Shown piece after piece: positions 43,177-52,773 of a DNA stretch of 64,000 nucleotides; within the stretch, counting starts at the first letter, position 1; each line of letters opens with the position of its first letter. The position numbers were made by a program, and so were the translations under genes. The notes beneath the pieces were generated by a model. The model was given only the letters and a program-made list of their open reading frames with translations, did no database searches and had not been told where the DNA came from. Source of the DNA: Acidaminococcaceae bacterium UBA2453 (GTDB taxonomy: Bacteria; Bacillota; Negativicutes; Acidaminococcales; Acidaminococcaceae); the NCBI GenBank assembly GCA_002342505.1, contig DDQB01000108.1, positions 15,417 to 79,416 on the forward strand, in the 5' to 3' direction.

Positions 43177-45135
43177 TCAGAACTGTCCGCCAAAGCTGAA
43201 GTGGAACCGGCTCCGCTGCTTTCCTTTACCCCAGTCAAGCTTAATAGGTCCTAACGGGGAATTGATACGCAGGCCAATACCGTAACCAGACTGCATCAGA
43301 TCAAGGTCAAAATTCCGCTGATCCCGTTTATCCCATGCATAACCAATGTCATAGAATACAACGCCCTGTACCTTATTGCGGATAGGGAAACGATATTCCG
43401 CAGTACCGCGAAGCATGCTGTTACCTTTGAACTGATCGTCCCGGTACCCGCGGAGCGTATCCGCGCCGCCAACGGCAAACCGCTGGGACAGCGGCATATC
43501 GCCCCAGGCATAACCGGCAGCCAGATCAAAAGCCAGCACCCTGTTTCTCTGCATCGGGATGTAGTAGCGGTAATTCACACTGAGTTTTTCAAATTTAAAA
43601 TCACCGCCCAGTCCGGCCCATTCAAAGGTCCAGGAATTTCGTTTACCGGCATGGGGATCAAACACATTGTCCCGGGAATCATAGACCCGGGAATAGGTAA
43701 TGCTGTTGGTGGAACCGAAGTTTTCTTTTCGGCGTTCCCGATAATCAGGGTTTATGTTTTTCACGATACTCTTAGTTACATCATAATTCGGTTCATAGTA
43801 CTGCGGCTCGTGTCCGGAAATTTTTTCCACATACTTATCGTCGCGGTGCTTCAATGTTACATAATGCCGTACAAACTCTCCCTGGGGCCGGCCTAATGTG
43901 ATCTCCTGCCCTCTGCGTTTCTTGTCGTACCGGGCAATTTCATCGCCGTTACGGTCATAGTCCGCATATTCGTTGGTAAGGTCGTACAAAGTGATTCCCA
44001 ACGAAGTTTCTTTTTTATCCAGCCAGGGTTTCCGGTACTGTAATTCATAGTTCCGGTTATCCTCGCCGCCAAATTCCCAGCGGAGCAAAATGCTGTCGCC
44101 GGTCCCGCGAAGGTTTTTATCCCCGACAGAGACCATGCCGATAAAACCGTCTGCATCGCTGTAGCCGGCGCCGATGCCAAAGGTACCCGTATTCATCTCT
44201 TTGACCGTGATCTCCATTTCCACCGCATTGGGTTCACGTCCGGGGTTCAGTTTCATATTGACGTCTTCGAAAAATCCCAGGTTCTGTATACGCTGTAAAG
44301 AACGACGGGCCAGGTTGGAATTAAAAGGTTCTCCCTTCTTCAGGCGAATCTCACGCAGGATAACTTTATCCTTCGTCTTCACATTTCCTTTCACTTTAAA
44401 GTCTTCAACGATGCCCTCATTGAATTTTACATACAATATACCGCTGGGAGCAAGGTAAACATCCGTGATCCGGGCCAGGATATACCCATCCCTTCTGTAC
44501 TGTTCTTCCACATACTGCAATTTACGCGTAGCTTCCCGGATATTCACCATCTTGCCCTTGCGCAGGTTTACAATACCCCGGATCTTATCCGTAGATATCT
44601 TTGTATTACCGGTTACATCCAGATGGTCAAAAATCGGATTTTCTGTCACATGATACGTCACCTGCACGCCTTCCGGCACAGTCTGGAATGTGGGATACAA
44701 ATCGGAAAACCAGCCCATGGCATAAATGGACTGCAGATCTCTTGTGATACCGGCTTCCGTCAGGGGAAGCCCCGGTTTGCTGGTTACCGCTTTCAGGATA
44801 TCCGCTTCCGGAATTTCCTGATTTCCGGCTATACTGACTTTCGTAAGCGTTTTATTTAAGTAAGGCGCTAAGGCTTCCTGTTCTTCTGGAGACACCCGAA
44901 GATCACGGGCCGGCGTAGGCGTGCTTCTGGGAGGCAGATTCAGACGGTTCGGCGTCTGCCCCACATTGCTCTGCGGCTGGGGCGGTTTTTGATCCTGCTC
45001 CTTTTGGGTAACCGTTTTGCGCCTCATTCCAACCTGCTGCGACATGGTCGGAGTCGTTTCCGCAAATACAGGACTAACAGCAACCATAGCTGTCATAAGA
45101 CCCATCACAATCTGCTTTGTTAAAGCATGTTCCAT
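43177..45135 (-). CDS. bamA: Outer-membrane protein assembly factor BamA with three POTRA domains
   Basis: This 652-residue protein inserts beta-barrels into the outer membrane. The signal peptide ends near residue 25. A Pro/Gln-rich spacer (about 40-88) precedes three POTRA domains (about 96-167, 168-240, 241-315), against five in E. coli. The barrel (about 320-652) carries VGGADTLRGYRDDQF, equivalent to the conserved L6 VRGF motif, and ends in Phe, as barrels do. The frame is open to 45204, but ATG 45135 fits the signal peptide. GGGAGG lies somewhat far (12 bases) from it. Confidence 0.95.
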   Translation of the reverse strand: MEHALTKQIVMGLMTAMVAVSPVFAETTPTMSQQVGMRRKTVTQKEQDQKPPQPQSNVGQTPNRLNLPPRSTPTPARDLRVSPEEQEALAPYLNKTLTKVSIAGNQEIPEADILKAVTSKPGLPLTEAGITRDLQSIYAMGWFSDLYPTFQTVPEGVQVTYHVTENPIFDHLDVTGNTKISTDKIRGIVNLRKGKMVNIREATRKLQYVEEQYRRDGYILARITDVYLAPSGILYVKFNEGIVEDFKVKGNVKTKDKVILREIRLKKGEPFNSNLARRSLQRIQNLGFFEDVNMKLNPGREPNAVEMEITVKEMNTGTFGIGAGYSDADGFIGMVSVGDKNLRGTGDSILLRWEFGGEDNRNYELQYRKPWLDKKETSLGITLYDLTNEYADYDRNGDEIARYDKKRRGQEITLGRPQGEFVRHYVTLKHRDDKYVEKISGHEPQYYEPNYDVTKSIVKNINPDYRERRKENFGSTNSITYSRVYDSRDNVFDPHAGKRNSWTFEWAGLGGDFKFEKLSVNYRYYIPMQRNRVLAFDLAAGYAWGDMPLSQRFAVGGADTLRGYRDDQFKGNSMLRGTAEYRFPIRNKVQGVVFYDIGYAWDKRDQRNFDLDLMQSGYGIGLRINSPLGPIKLDWGKGKQRSRFHFSFGGQF

Positions 45136-45193
45136 AATATTAACAAACCTCCCTGATAGATGGTAGTTCAGACCATACATGACTAGTTTAAAA

Positions 45194-45215
45194 ATTATAT
45201 ACACGCCTTACGGCA
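45194..45215 (-). promoter_or_regulatory. Weak candidate promoter upstream of bamA
   Basis: On the minus strand TATAAT (45194-45199) is preceded at 16 bases by a poor TTACCT box. It would give a leader of about 55 bases. The bamA gene may equally be read from the promoter at 45814-45842. Confidence 0.35.
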
Positions 45216-45241
45216 AGGTAACTTGACAATATAACAAAAAC

Positions 45242-45787
45242 TTATCTAATATTCCCCAGCTCCTGTTTACCGGAACGGATCAGCTGGCGCATCTGTCTGG
45301 AAGACAGCTGTACACGGCCGCCTCCTGTTTGCCGATATCCGACACCGGATGAAGGAACAGCTTTCTGCATTACAGGTTCCTGTTGAACCATCTTTTCGTG
45401 TTTTGCAGCCATACCGGATTTTTTGACAGACGGTTCTATAGCAGCTGCACGCGCCGGTTCCCGGATCTCCACCGCTTTGGGTTCCGCAGTCTCCGGCATA
45501 GCCTGCAAGCTGGCAGCGTTCGTCGTTTTCCCTCCATATGCAGAAGCCCACCACCAGCCTAACCCGCCGGCGGCCAGTACCAGAACCGCAAGACACAAGG
45601 CCAGAGCATGCCTTGTCCATGAAATCCATCCTGTCCGCTTCTGCCGCAGGTTTTCCAGTTCAGCTTCCGCCAGCATCAGATCCAGTTCGCCACGGACATC
45701 CTGATTGCTGCGGAAACTTCGTTCCGCATTATCCAGGCTGGCACGCACATTCCGGATGCGATTGCAGACAGACCGGCTCTGAGTCAT
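45242..45787 (-). CDS. Single-TM protein of unknown function between the sigma factor and bamA
   Basis: The 181-residue protein has a cytoplasmic N-terminal helical region (about 1-55), one TM (HALALCLAVLVLAAGGLGWW, near 60-79) and a Pro/Ala/Lys-rich outer part with VQLSSRQMRQLIRSGKQ at the end. I recognise no family. Gene order (sigma factor, then a single-TM protein) resembles sigma/anti-sigma pairs, but no anti-sigma domain is recognisable. ATG 45787 has GGAGGTG eight bases before it. It has its own consensus promoter, so it is not dependent on the sigma gene transcript. Confidence 0.5.
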   Translation of the reverse strand: MTQSRSVCNRIRNVRASLDNAERSFRSNQDVRGELDLMLAEAELENLRQKRTGWISWTRHALALCLAVLVLAAGGLGWWWASAYGGKTTNAASLQAMPETAEPKAVEIREPARAAAIEPSVKKSGMAAKHEKMVQQEPVMQKAVPSSGVGYRQTGGGRVQLSSRQMRQLIRSGKQELGNIR

Positions 45788-45813
45788 AGAGTGCACCTCC
45801 AAACTTATCTATG

Positions 45814-45842
45814 ATTATATATAATCTGATGCAACTTGGCAA
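45814..45842 (-). promoter_or_regulatory. Promoter of the single-TM protein gene
   Basis: On the minus strand TTGCCA (45837-45842), 17 bases and TATAAT (45814-45819) are seen. It probably also drives bamA. Confidence 0.8.
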
Positions 45843-45955
45843 ATCTTCTTTACAAAAAACTTCAAAAAATGCCATTTTCCTCATATTATTTTTCGTTTTC
45901 TTTCATTTTCAACTGAAATTTACTGATTATCAAAAAATTTCATAATCCGGCGATC

Positions 45956-46588
45956 CTATTTCCGGAACTCGCTCATAAACCGGGACAACATTCCACGAAT
46001 TCTCCGAACCCCCTGTTTTTCCAGGCGATATACATGATTGGTCGTTACATGGATATCCGCTGCCAAATCGGAAGGAGTTTTATTCTCCAGAAAAATTCCC
46101 TGCAGCACCTGTTTTTCTTTCTGGGGCAGCCGTTCCACCGCGCCTAACAGTCGCTCCGCTACCGCGCGGCGTTCCGCCACTTCTTCCGGCAGCAGCTGAA
46201 GAGACGGAACAGCATCCTGTAAAGTCCACCCGTCTGCCATTTCTTTGTCCAGAGATATGTCGGCATGTGCAAATTCTCTTTTCAGAAAATCGCACATCTT
46301 TCCCCGGATACGGTGCAGGGCAAACAGGCTGAAGGCAACACCTCTCGTATAATCGTAATTTTCCGCAGCCTCCAGCAGCCCGACCGTTCCTTCCTGGATC
46401 AACTCCATGGTCACGTCTTCCGGCAAACGAAACTGGACTGCAGTCTTAAAAACCAGCGGCTGATAGGCGCCGATTAGTTTTTGATGAGCTGTTTCATTAC
46501 CTCCCGCTTCCTGTTCCCAGAGTTTCCTTTCTTCCTCCGGGGAAAGCATCTTTATCTTTTTCAGTTCTTCCAAATACTGTCGCAGCAT
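45956..46588 (-). CDS. Sigma-70 family RNA polymerase sigma factor
   Basis: The 210-residue protein has region 2 (about 30-105), with LIQEGTVGLLEAAENYDYTR for core and -10 binding. Region 4 (about 148-203) has the HTH segment TPSDLAADIHVTTNHVYRL. There is little between them, so region 3 is reduced or absent. The size and motifs resemble alternative sigma factors of the SigB/SigF/SigH kind, not ECF by sequence. It lies 15 bases after tamB and is cotranscribed with it. Placement inside the outer-membrane locus suggests an envelope regulon, but its targets are unknown. Confidence 0.82.
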   Translation of the reverse strand: MLRQYLEELKKIKMLSPEEERKLWEQEAGGNETAHQKLIGAYQPLVFKTAVQFRLPEDVTMELIQEGTVGLLEAAENYDYTRGVAFSLFALHRIRGKMCDFLKREFAHADISLDKEMADGWTLQDAVPSLQLLPEEVAERRAVAERLLGAVERLPQKEKQVLQGIFLENKTPSDLAADIHVTTNHVYRLEKQGVRRIRGMLSRFMSEFRK

Positions 46589-46603
46589 AACGCTTCCTCC
46601 GAC

Positions 46604-49600
46604 TCAGAATGTAATACGGTATTCCACGCTGTACCGTCTGTCATGGTTTTCATCCTGTGAAAGTGTAAGATTCATGTGTTCTGTTAACTGATACTGAGTG
46701 TAAACATTATAATGCATGCCGTTAAAACTTTGCGTATAGCCCACTTTCCAACGTTCAGTCAGGTTCTTGGCAATCAGGAAATTATACTGTTCCTTTTCGT
46801 CCGGAGACAGTTCCCGAACGATCCGGTTGTCAAAATCGACTCCGTTTTCAACCTTCCCGACATATAAGCGGAAATCATCAATTCCCAGCGCCTTCCGGAT
46901 AGTCTGTTCCACGCCTCCCAGCAGGCCTGTCTCCAGCCCTGCAATCAGCAGATTGTGCATATCTTCATTCGTAATATCGTCACTGCCCGCCGTAGAGCGC
47001 TGCAATGTCAGCATGCGCACGATTTCGTTCTGGGACAGAGGCGGGTCAGAACGTAACACAAAATTCAGATTGTCCCGGCTCAGAGGTCCGTCAAGCTGCA
47101 ATGCAATTCGGTACCGGCTGAATCTCGTATTGGCATTCAGACGGACAGAAGGAAGGAAGGTTCCCCGTTCCGACCAGCGCACAGCCCCTTTCTCTACCTT
47201 GAACCGTGTCCGAAGATACGTTATCGTTCCCTTTGTCGTTTCTATCCCCCCATCGATCCTTGGAAACACGGTGCTTCCCTGTGCGTGCACACTTCCCTTC
47301 AGCCACAGATCATACAAGTATTTATTATACAGATGAACTTTTGGTCCCAGCGTGACCGACACATCCATCCCCAGGTTGCTATTTCCTTCTCCCAAGGAAG
47401 GAATCGTCGGCATATTTACAAGCACGTCGTCCAACCTGAAATCTGCGGTCACCTTTGGCCTCCATCCTTCCGCTATGCCGGAGGTCGGCGGCTTAGCCGT
47501 CTCAGCGCCGCTTTCATCCTGTTTCTCTAACAAATGCCTGGGAATCCTATAATGTTCTGGCGCCAGACTGAACGTTCCATTAATCCGTCCTTTAAAAATC
47601 GAAGAATCGATTTCTGCGTTTTGAGCCTTGCCGTTAAACAGATACGCCTTGTCTTCATTTGCTTTCAGGTCATAGGTGCCGCTGCCTTCCAGCGTACCCT
47701 TGCCAAGCATAGCGGCAGCCTTCTCCACACGGACCTGGGTTCCCTGAAATACGACGCGCAGATTCACCTTATCCAGCAGTGAATATACGCCAGCCAGCTT
47801 CAGACATCCATCTGCAACTTCAAGATTGCCGAACATCTGCGGATTGTCCAGAGTTCCTGCCAATCGCAGCGTTCCCCGCGTATCCCCCAGCCCCCAGTCT
47901 ATAGAGGGCAATGTGCCCAAAACTGCCAGACTGGCATGATTAAAATCAGCCAAAATATCCATCTGCGCATCCGGATTCTTTCTATGCTCTTTTGTCCGGA
48001 ACAAATCCATAGGAATCCTGCCGCTGGCAGACAAATAATATGCATCTCTGTCGATCTTTAAACGGTTCAGCGTAAGTATATCACGATCAAGTGTAACTTC
48101 TGCAACGCCACGGTCAAAGGCCACATCTTCAAAATTACCTTCAGTCAGCTCCAGCGTTCCCTGTCCCTTGGGAGCATCCAAAGCACCTTCTAAATGAGCC
48201 GTCATATTCAGAGCGCCGGCCAGGGAAGCAGGTTTCTCCATAAAGGCTGTAATGATCGCGGGGTTCGCATCATTGGCAAGCGCATCTATATTCAGCGTGC
48301 GGTTTTTTAAATCAACCATTCCCCGTAAAGAAATAACGCCTTCCTCACGGAATGTCCTGTCTTCCTGTAATTTTATATTGTCGATTGTAAGAACACCCTT
48401 GTTTAATCTGGCTTTTAATGCCATCTGGTCATATTTGACGCCATTGATATCCAGCTTATATCCCCAGAAATCCGCAACCGTACCTTTTCCCCGCCCGTTA
48501 AATTCCAGCGTACCGGCAGCAAGTCCTTTTACCGGGAAATCAATCCGCGCCATCTTCAGGATATTCTGCAGATCCCCATACATGATTCCCATCCGGCCGC
48601 GCAGATCCTTTTGCGGAACATTCAGGGCCATATCGATCATATAAGCAGAAGTCAGGCCGTCTGTGTTTTCCTGTTCACAGGAACCTTTCAGCGAATTAAT
48701 TTCCTCTCCGTTACTGACCAGCATACCCGTCAAATTTTTAACAGGCACACCGTTAACATTAAACTCCTCGCTGGTCACACGTCCGCTGAAAAGCGGTTTT
48801 TCCAGCGTTCCTCCCAGATGCCCTACCGCAGAAGCGTAACCGGACAGTGTTACATCTTCCTCCTGAATTGGCAAACGGCTCAGATCCACATTGGCAGCAT
48901 CTGCCTGAAAATCCAGATTATGGTTCTCATCCATCTCTCCATGCAGCTTCAATGTAGTAGAAAGCGCTTTGACCAAAATATTCTGTAATGTCAGGCTGCC
49001 CCTGTGATACAGATATCCGCCGGTAGCCGAATCTACAAGATATCCTTTCACGCTGCCGTCTGACATGTCAATCGTTCCTTTTACACTGATATCAGACAAT
49101 GGACCTGTCACCAACATATGATTTGTCAGGTTGCCCGTAACCGACACAGAATCTTTCAACCCTGCTGCCGTAACCAACGGCTCAATGCGTACCCGTTCCG
49201 TATCAAGCGCAAGATCAAACACCGGCTCGCTGCCTCGCAGATCAATGGACCCTTTCGCCACATGAGTTCCCTGATCCATAGTTAACTGAAACGCATCTAA
49301 TTGCACAATATTATCCTGAACCGTTACAAGACCGTGCCCATCTTCCAGAATAAAGTCTTTCCAGACCGCCTGCTTCAACTGAACCGGTCCTTCAAAAGCA
49401 ACATTTGTTCCCTGTCCGGACAGCCGGAACGATGAAGAAAACTGCCCGCTGCCTTCCTGCCCCGCTGCTGCCAATACCGGCGCGATTGGCATCCCTGCCA
49501 TTCTACCTTTCAGATTATAGGAGCCATCAAACCCAATTTTTCCGGAAGCCTGCATAGCGCCGTTTCCGGCAAATGCGGAAAATGTACGGATATCAGCGCC

Positions 49601-50914
49601 CGTATTATCCAGCGCTGCGTCAAAGTCCATCACATGAAAGAGCATGTCCCGCCATTTCAAATTCATGGTATTGGCAGCCACATCCATATTGAAATTTCCC
49701 TTTTCCTGATTATAGGTTCCGCTGCCGGCCAGGGCTGCGTTCAACAGAAATGTTTCCCCATTTACAGATTCGCCCGACAGCGTAACATTTTTAATATCCG
49801 TTTCCGCAACGATCTTACCGGAATCCATTTCATAGACTCCCTGACCAGTAACAGCTCCGCAGCGATATGTTGCATGAAGCAGATTCACAGCTGCTTTTCT
49901 GTCATGCAGAACGGCTTCTGCTTTCAGATCTGTAACCGTTTCTCCGGCATAGGATACCTTATCAGAACGCAGAGAAAGATGCCCCGCCGGATTATCCAGA
50001 TCCCTGATATCCACCGTACCGGACAATACTGCTTTCTGTTCATTAAGACTGACCAGCAGTTCCCGAACTGAAATGGCATTTCCCGATGAAGATACCCCCC
50101 CGGTAATGTGGAACGGAACACCCAGGTCGCCGTTCTGGTAAATCCCTCTCACATCCTGCAGGTCGCACGTTCCCCGCAGTATCGTATCTTTGCCGTCATT
50201 ATTCCATTCCCCTTCTATATCTGCAACCTGTCCGGCTGCATTCCTGACCTGCCCGTATCGCAGGGCAAGCGGTCCGTAAGGCGCCAGATCCACACGGGAA
50301 GATTTCATTACAATCTTCCCTATTCCTTTATTATCAATGCTGCCAATAACGCGGGCCGTTTCCATTCCGGGAGCGTCCACAGTAAAGTTTAGGTCAAAGG
50401 CAGGATTATAGCTTCCATCCACTGAACCATTAACACTGTATTTCCAGGTTCCCTCCGGTAATTCAGCGATTACCGTTCCCTCTTTTACTACAGCCTTTCC
50501 GTAAAAAGGAGTTGTATCCGATTTTGATGGTTTTAGCAGACTATTAAAATTCCAAGTCTCATCTTTATTCTGACGAATGTAGAGAATCGGCTTACGCAGT
50601 TCAATCCCGGAGATTGTCTTTTCTACGCCGGAAAATACTTTCAACGGATTGAGAGAAATACGGGTCTCTGGCAGCAGCGCAACTGTCTTCTGTTTGCTGT
50701 CTTTAATTTCAATATCTTTTATAAGCAACTCGCTGATTCCGGATTTAGAAACATTGCCAATGGTAACAGATCCATTGATAAAATCAGTCGCTGTCTTTTC
50801 TACATAAGGAACAGCCTGATCCAATACAGCAGGAAGCACTAATTGCGTAATACCTGCAAAAAGGACGCAGAGACCAACGGCCATACCAAGAATCCATTTT
50901 GTAAGCCGATTCAT
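46604..50914 (-). CDS. tamB: TamB-like translocation and assembly protein (DUF490)
   Basis: The 1,436-residue protein has one N-terminal TM (WILGMAVGLCVLFAGITQLV), an AsmA-like start (about 30-130), a very long region of repeated beta-strands (VTGDL/ISLRG-type, about 150-1100) and a C-terminal DUF490/TamB domain. That domain carries NIVRMLTLQR-type helices and ends YSVEYRITF. TamB-like proteins bridge inner and outer membrane and are proposed to move phospholipids or help assemble barrels. No TamA gene is in the window; BamA in the same run may be its partner. ATG 50914 has GGAGGG before it. Confidence 0.88.
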   Translation of the reverse strand: MNRLTKWILGMAVGLCVLFAGITQLVLPAVLDQAVPYVEKTATDFINGSVTIGNVSKSGISELLIKDIEIKDSKQKTVALLPETRISLNPLKVFSGVEKTISGIELRKPILYIRQNKDETWNFNSLLKPSKSDTTPFYGKAVVKEGTVIAELPEGTWKYSVNGSVDGSYNPAFDLNFTVDAPGMETARVIGSIDNKGIGKIVMKSSRVDLAPYGPLALRYGQVRNAAGQVADIEGEWNNDGKDTILRGTCDLQDVRGIYQNGDLGVPFHITGGVSSSGNAISVRELLVSLNEQKAVLSGTVDIRDLDNPAGHLSLRSDKVSYAGETVTDLKAEAVLHDRKAAVNLLHATYRCGAVTGQGVYEMDSGKIVAETDIKNVTLSGESVNGETFLLNAALAGSGTYNQEKGNFNMDVAANTMNLKWRDMLFHVMDFDAALDNTGADIRTFSAFAGNGAMQASGKIGFDGSYNLKGRMAGMPIAPVLAAAGQEGSGQFSSSFRLSGQGTNVAFEGPVQLKQAVWKDFILEDGHGLVTVQDNIVQLDAFQLTMDQGTHVAKGSIDLRGSEPVFDLALDTERVRIEPLVTAAGLKDSVSVTGNLTNHMLVTGPLSDISVKGTIDMSDGSVKGYLVDSATGGYLYHRGSLTLQNILVKALSTTLKLHGEMDENHNLDFQADAANVDLSRLPIQEEDVTLSGYASAVGHLGGTLEKPLFSGRVTSEEFNVNGVPVKNLTGMLVSNGEEINSLKGSCEQENTDGLTSAYMIDMALNVPQKDLRGRMGIMYGDLQNILKMARIDFPVKGLAAGTLEFNGRGKGTVADFWGYKLDINGVKYDQMALKARLNKGVLTIDNIKLQEDRTFREEGVISLRGMVDLKNRTLNIDALANDANPAIITAFMEKPASLAGALNMTAHLEGALDAPKGQGTLELTEGNFEDVAFDRGVAEVTLDRDILTLNRLKIDRDAYYLSASGRIPMDLFRTKEHRKNPDAQMDILADFNHASLAVLGTLPSIDWGLGDTRGTLRLAGTLDNPQMFGNLEVADGCLKLAGVYSLLDKVNLRVVFQGTQVRVEKAAAMLGKGTLEGSGTYDLKANEDKAYLFNGKAQNAEIDSSIFKGRINGTFSLAPEHYRIPRHLLEKQDESGAETAKPPTSGIAEGWRPKVTADFRLDDVLVNMPTIPSLGEGNSNLGMDVSVTLGPKVHLYNKYLYDLWLKGSVHAQGSTVFPRIDGGIETTKGTITYLRTRFKVEKGAVRWSERGTFLPSVRLNANTRFSRYRIALQLDGPLSRDNLNFVLRSDPPLSQNEIVRMLTLQRSTAGSDDITNEDMHNLLIAGLETGLLGGVEQTIRKALGIDDFRLYVGKVENGVDFDNRIVRELSPDEKEQYNFLIAKNLTERWKVGYTQSFNGMHYNVYTQYQLTEHMNLTLSQDENHDRRYSVEYRITF

Positions 50915-51071
50915 TTCCGCACCCTCCATTCCTAAAAATATTAATACTACCCCATATTATTTAATTATAGCAGAAACAATGCAGAAATTCAGCATTTTTT
51001 GTATCATTTCTGTAAATTTTTATTATTAATGAAACAATCTCCGGCCACAAAACATCTAGTGATTTGAATCT

Positions 51072-51112
51072 AAAAAAATAAAGTGGACTCTGCCGTTGCA
51101 AAGTCCACTTTA
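51072..51112 (-). terminator. Terminator downstream of tolC
   Basis: On the minus strand AAAGTGGACT pairs with AGTCCACTTT and is followed by ATTTTTTT. tolC is therefore probably a single-gene unit and tamB starts a separate one. Confidence 0.85.
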
Positions 51113-51168
51113 TATAACCGTTAATATTTAACATTCAAAATGCATCGTTATGAACGTTTACCGATTTT

Positions 51169-52656
51169 CTATTTCGCTTTTTTCTCTGCCTTTTCAGCAG
51201 ATGCCGCTGCTTTGCGGCGCTCCGCACGGGCTTTTTCCAATGCTTTTACCGTCTCTTTCAAAGTCTTTTCAGACTCTGTTTTTTCCGCAGCCGAATTGTA
51301 CACGGCCTTTGTCGCTTTATAGCGTTCACCATAGGTCATGTATTTATAATCTTCCGGACGGGCTTCGATACCCATAGCCGTCTGGAGAGCAGCTTTGGAA
51401 GTATTGTAATCATACAGCGCTGTATTGAAATTATTTCGGGCCGTAGTAAGTGCAACCTGTGCATCCAGTACATCCGTATTTGTCCCGACACCGGCCTCAT
51501 ACCGTACCTGGGCAATATGGTAATCTTCTTCCGCTTTGGCTACGGCTACCTGAGTAGTAGAGATACGTTTTTCAGATTCACGAAGGTTGAAGTAACAATT
51601 CCGGACATCCAGCTGCACATTATCCGTATCCTGACGATATGTTTCCTTTGCTGTCATCAGATTTGCTTTTGCAGCAGACACGTTAGACTTGGTAATACCA
51701 CTGTCAAACAACGTCATGTTGACACTAATACCCGCAGACCATCTTGAATTTTTATCGCCAGGCCAGTTGCCATCTGCCCAATTATTGGAAAGACTGCCAC
51801 CGACAGAAGGCGTCCAGTCAGCTTTTGCGCCATTCAGCGCAGCTTCGGCCGCTTTTACCTGCAAGGCGCTCTGCTGCAAATCCAACCGGTGCAGCATGGC
51901 ATAATTAATGCAGTTGGGAAGCGTCTCAGTATAAATTGTATATCCCAGTTCTTCCACCGGATTCAGCTTCGTATCATGAGGAATCCCCATAATATTATTC
52001 AATCTGGCTTCCGCAATATCATGCCCGTTTTCCGCTTTGATCAGAGACTGCTGAGCAGAAGTCAGTTCCACCTCGCTTCGCAACAGGTCTACTTTAGCCA
52101 CCACGCCTACTTCATATTGTGCCTTTACATTTTTCAGGTGATCTTCCAAAGCAGCAACAGACTGTTGGCATACCTTCTCTGCATCAATAGCTGCCAACAA
52201 AGCATAATAAGCATCAGTCACGGATTGCTTTAAACGGATAAAAGCCAGCTCTTCTCCCAATACACTGCTCTGATATCCTGCTTTCGCCTGTTTTTCAGCA
52301 GCAATTAATCCGAGATTAAAAATTGGCATACTCAGCGCTGTTGAGTTTGAGAAACTATTTCCAATCTGATTTTGATATCTTGCATTAAGCTCATCATCCC
52401 AATATCGGCTACGTCCAAAGCTATGAGAAAATGTCACCTTCGGGCCAAAGCTTTCCCGGGCTGCGTTATATCTCGCTCTCGAAGCATCTAAACTGTATTC
52501 CGCTTTCTTTATATCTGCATGGTTGGCAAAAGCCTTATCAATCGCCGTCTGCAGATCGATAGGCAACGCGTCCTGCGCAAATGCCGCCGGCGCCAGCAAA
52601 GCAGTAAACAACGCACTCAGCAGGGCCGTGCGCACAGCATTCTTTTTCTTAGCCAT
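51169..52656 (-). CDS. tolC: TolC-family outer-membrane efflux protein
   Basis: The 495-residue protein has a signal peptide (residues 1-27, ending AFAQ) and two OEP repeats. Each is a long helical tunnel segment, with LDASRARYNAARESFGPKV in the first and VAKAEEDYHIAQVRYEAGVG in the second. It forms the trimeric exit duct for drug efflux or type I secretion. The C-terminus ends in a Lys/Glu/Ala-rich tail, longer than in E. coli. ATG 52656 has GGAGGG upstream. A promoter with a palindromic operator indicates dedicated regulation. No efflux pump gene adjoins it. Confidence 0.93.
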   Translation of the reverse strand: MAKKKNAVRTALLSALFTALLAPAAFAQDALPIDLQTAIDKAFANHADIKKAEYSLDASRARYNAARESFGPKVTFSHSFGRSRYWDDELNARYQNQIGNSFSNSTALSMPIFNLGLIAAEKQAKAGYQSSVLGEELAFIRLKQSVTDAYYALLAAIDAEKVCQQSVAALEDHLKNVKAQYEVGVVAKVDLLRSEVELTSAQQSLIKAENGHDIAEARLNNIMGIPHDTKLNPVEELGYTIYTETLPNCINYAMLHRLDLQQSALQVKAAEAALNGAKADWTPSVGGSLSNNWADGNWPGDKNSRWSAGISVNMTLFDSGITKSNVSAAKANLMTAKETYRQDTDNVQLDVRNCYFNLRESEKRISTTQVAVAKAEEDYHIAQVRYEAGVGTNTDVLDAQVALTTARNNFNTALYDYNTSKAALQTAMGIEARPEDYKYMTYGERYKATKAVYNSAAEKTESEKTLKETVKALEKARAERRKAAASAEKAEKKAK

Positions 52657-52677
52657 TTCCAATCCCTCCATTTTCTG

Positions 52678-52691
52678 ACTGACGAGTCAGT
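52678..52691. promoter_or_regulatory. Palindromic operator at the tolC promoter
   Basis: ACTGAC and GTCAGT form a 6-bp inverted repeat with a 2-base centre (52678-52691), immediately downstream of the -10 box near the expected start site. Such TGAC/GTCA palindromes are common operators for TetR-type efflux regulators. No TetR gene is in the window. Confidence 0.6.
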
Positions 52692-52697
52692 AGACTC

Positions 52698-52727
52698 ATT
52701 ATATATGCTTTCTGGTCAAAAAGTCAA
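52698..52727 (-). promoter_or_regulatory. tolC promoter
   Basis: On the minus strand TTGACT (52722-52727), 18 bases and TATAAT (52698-52703) are seen. The palindromic operator lies over the start point. Confidence 0.85.
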
Positions 52728-52773
52728 GCTGTTATGCGATATAAATAATCAAACAAAACTTTCTTTTTGCCTA

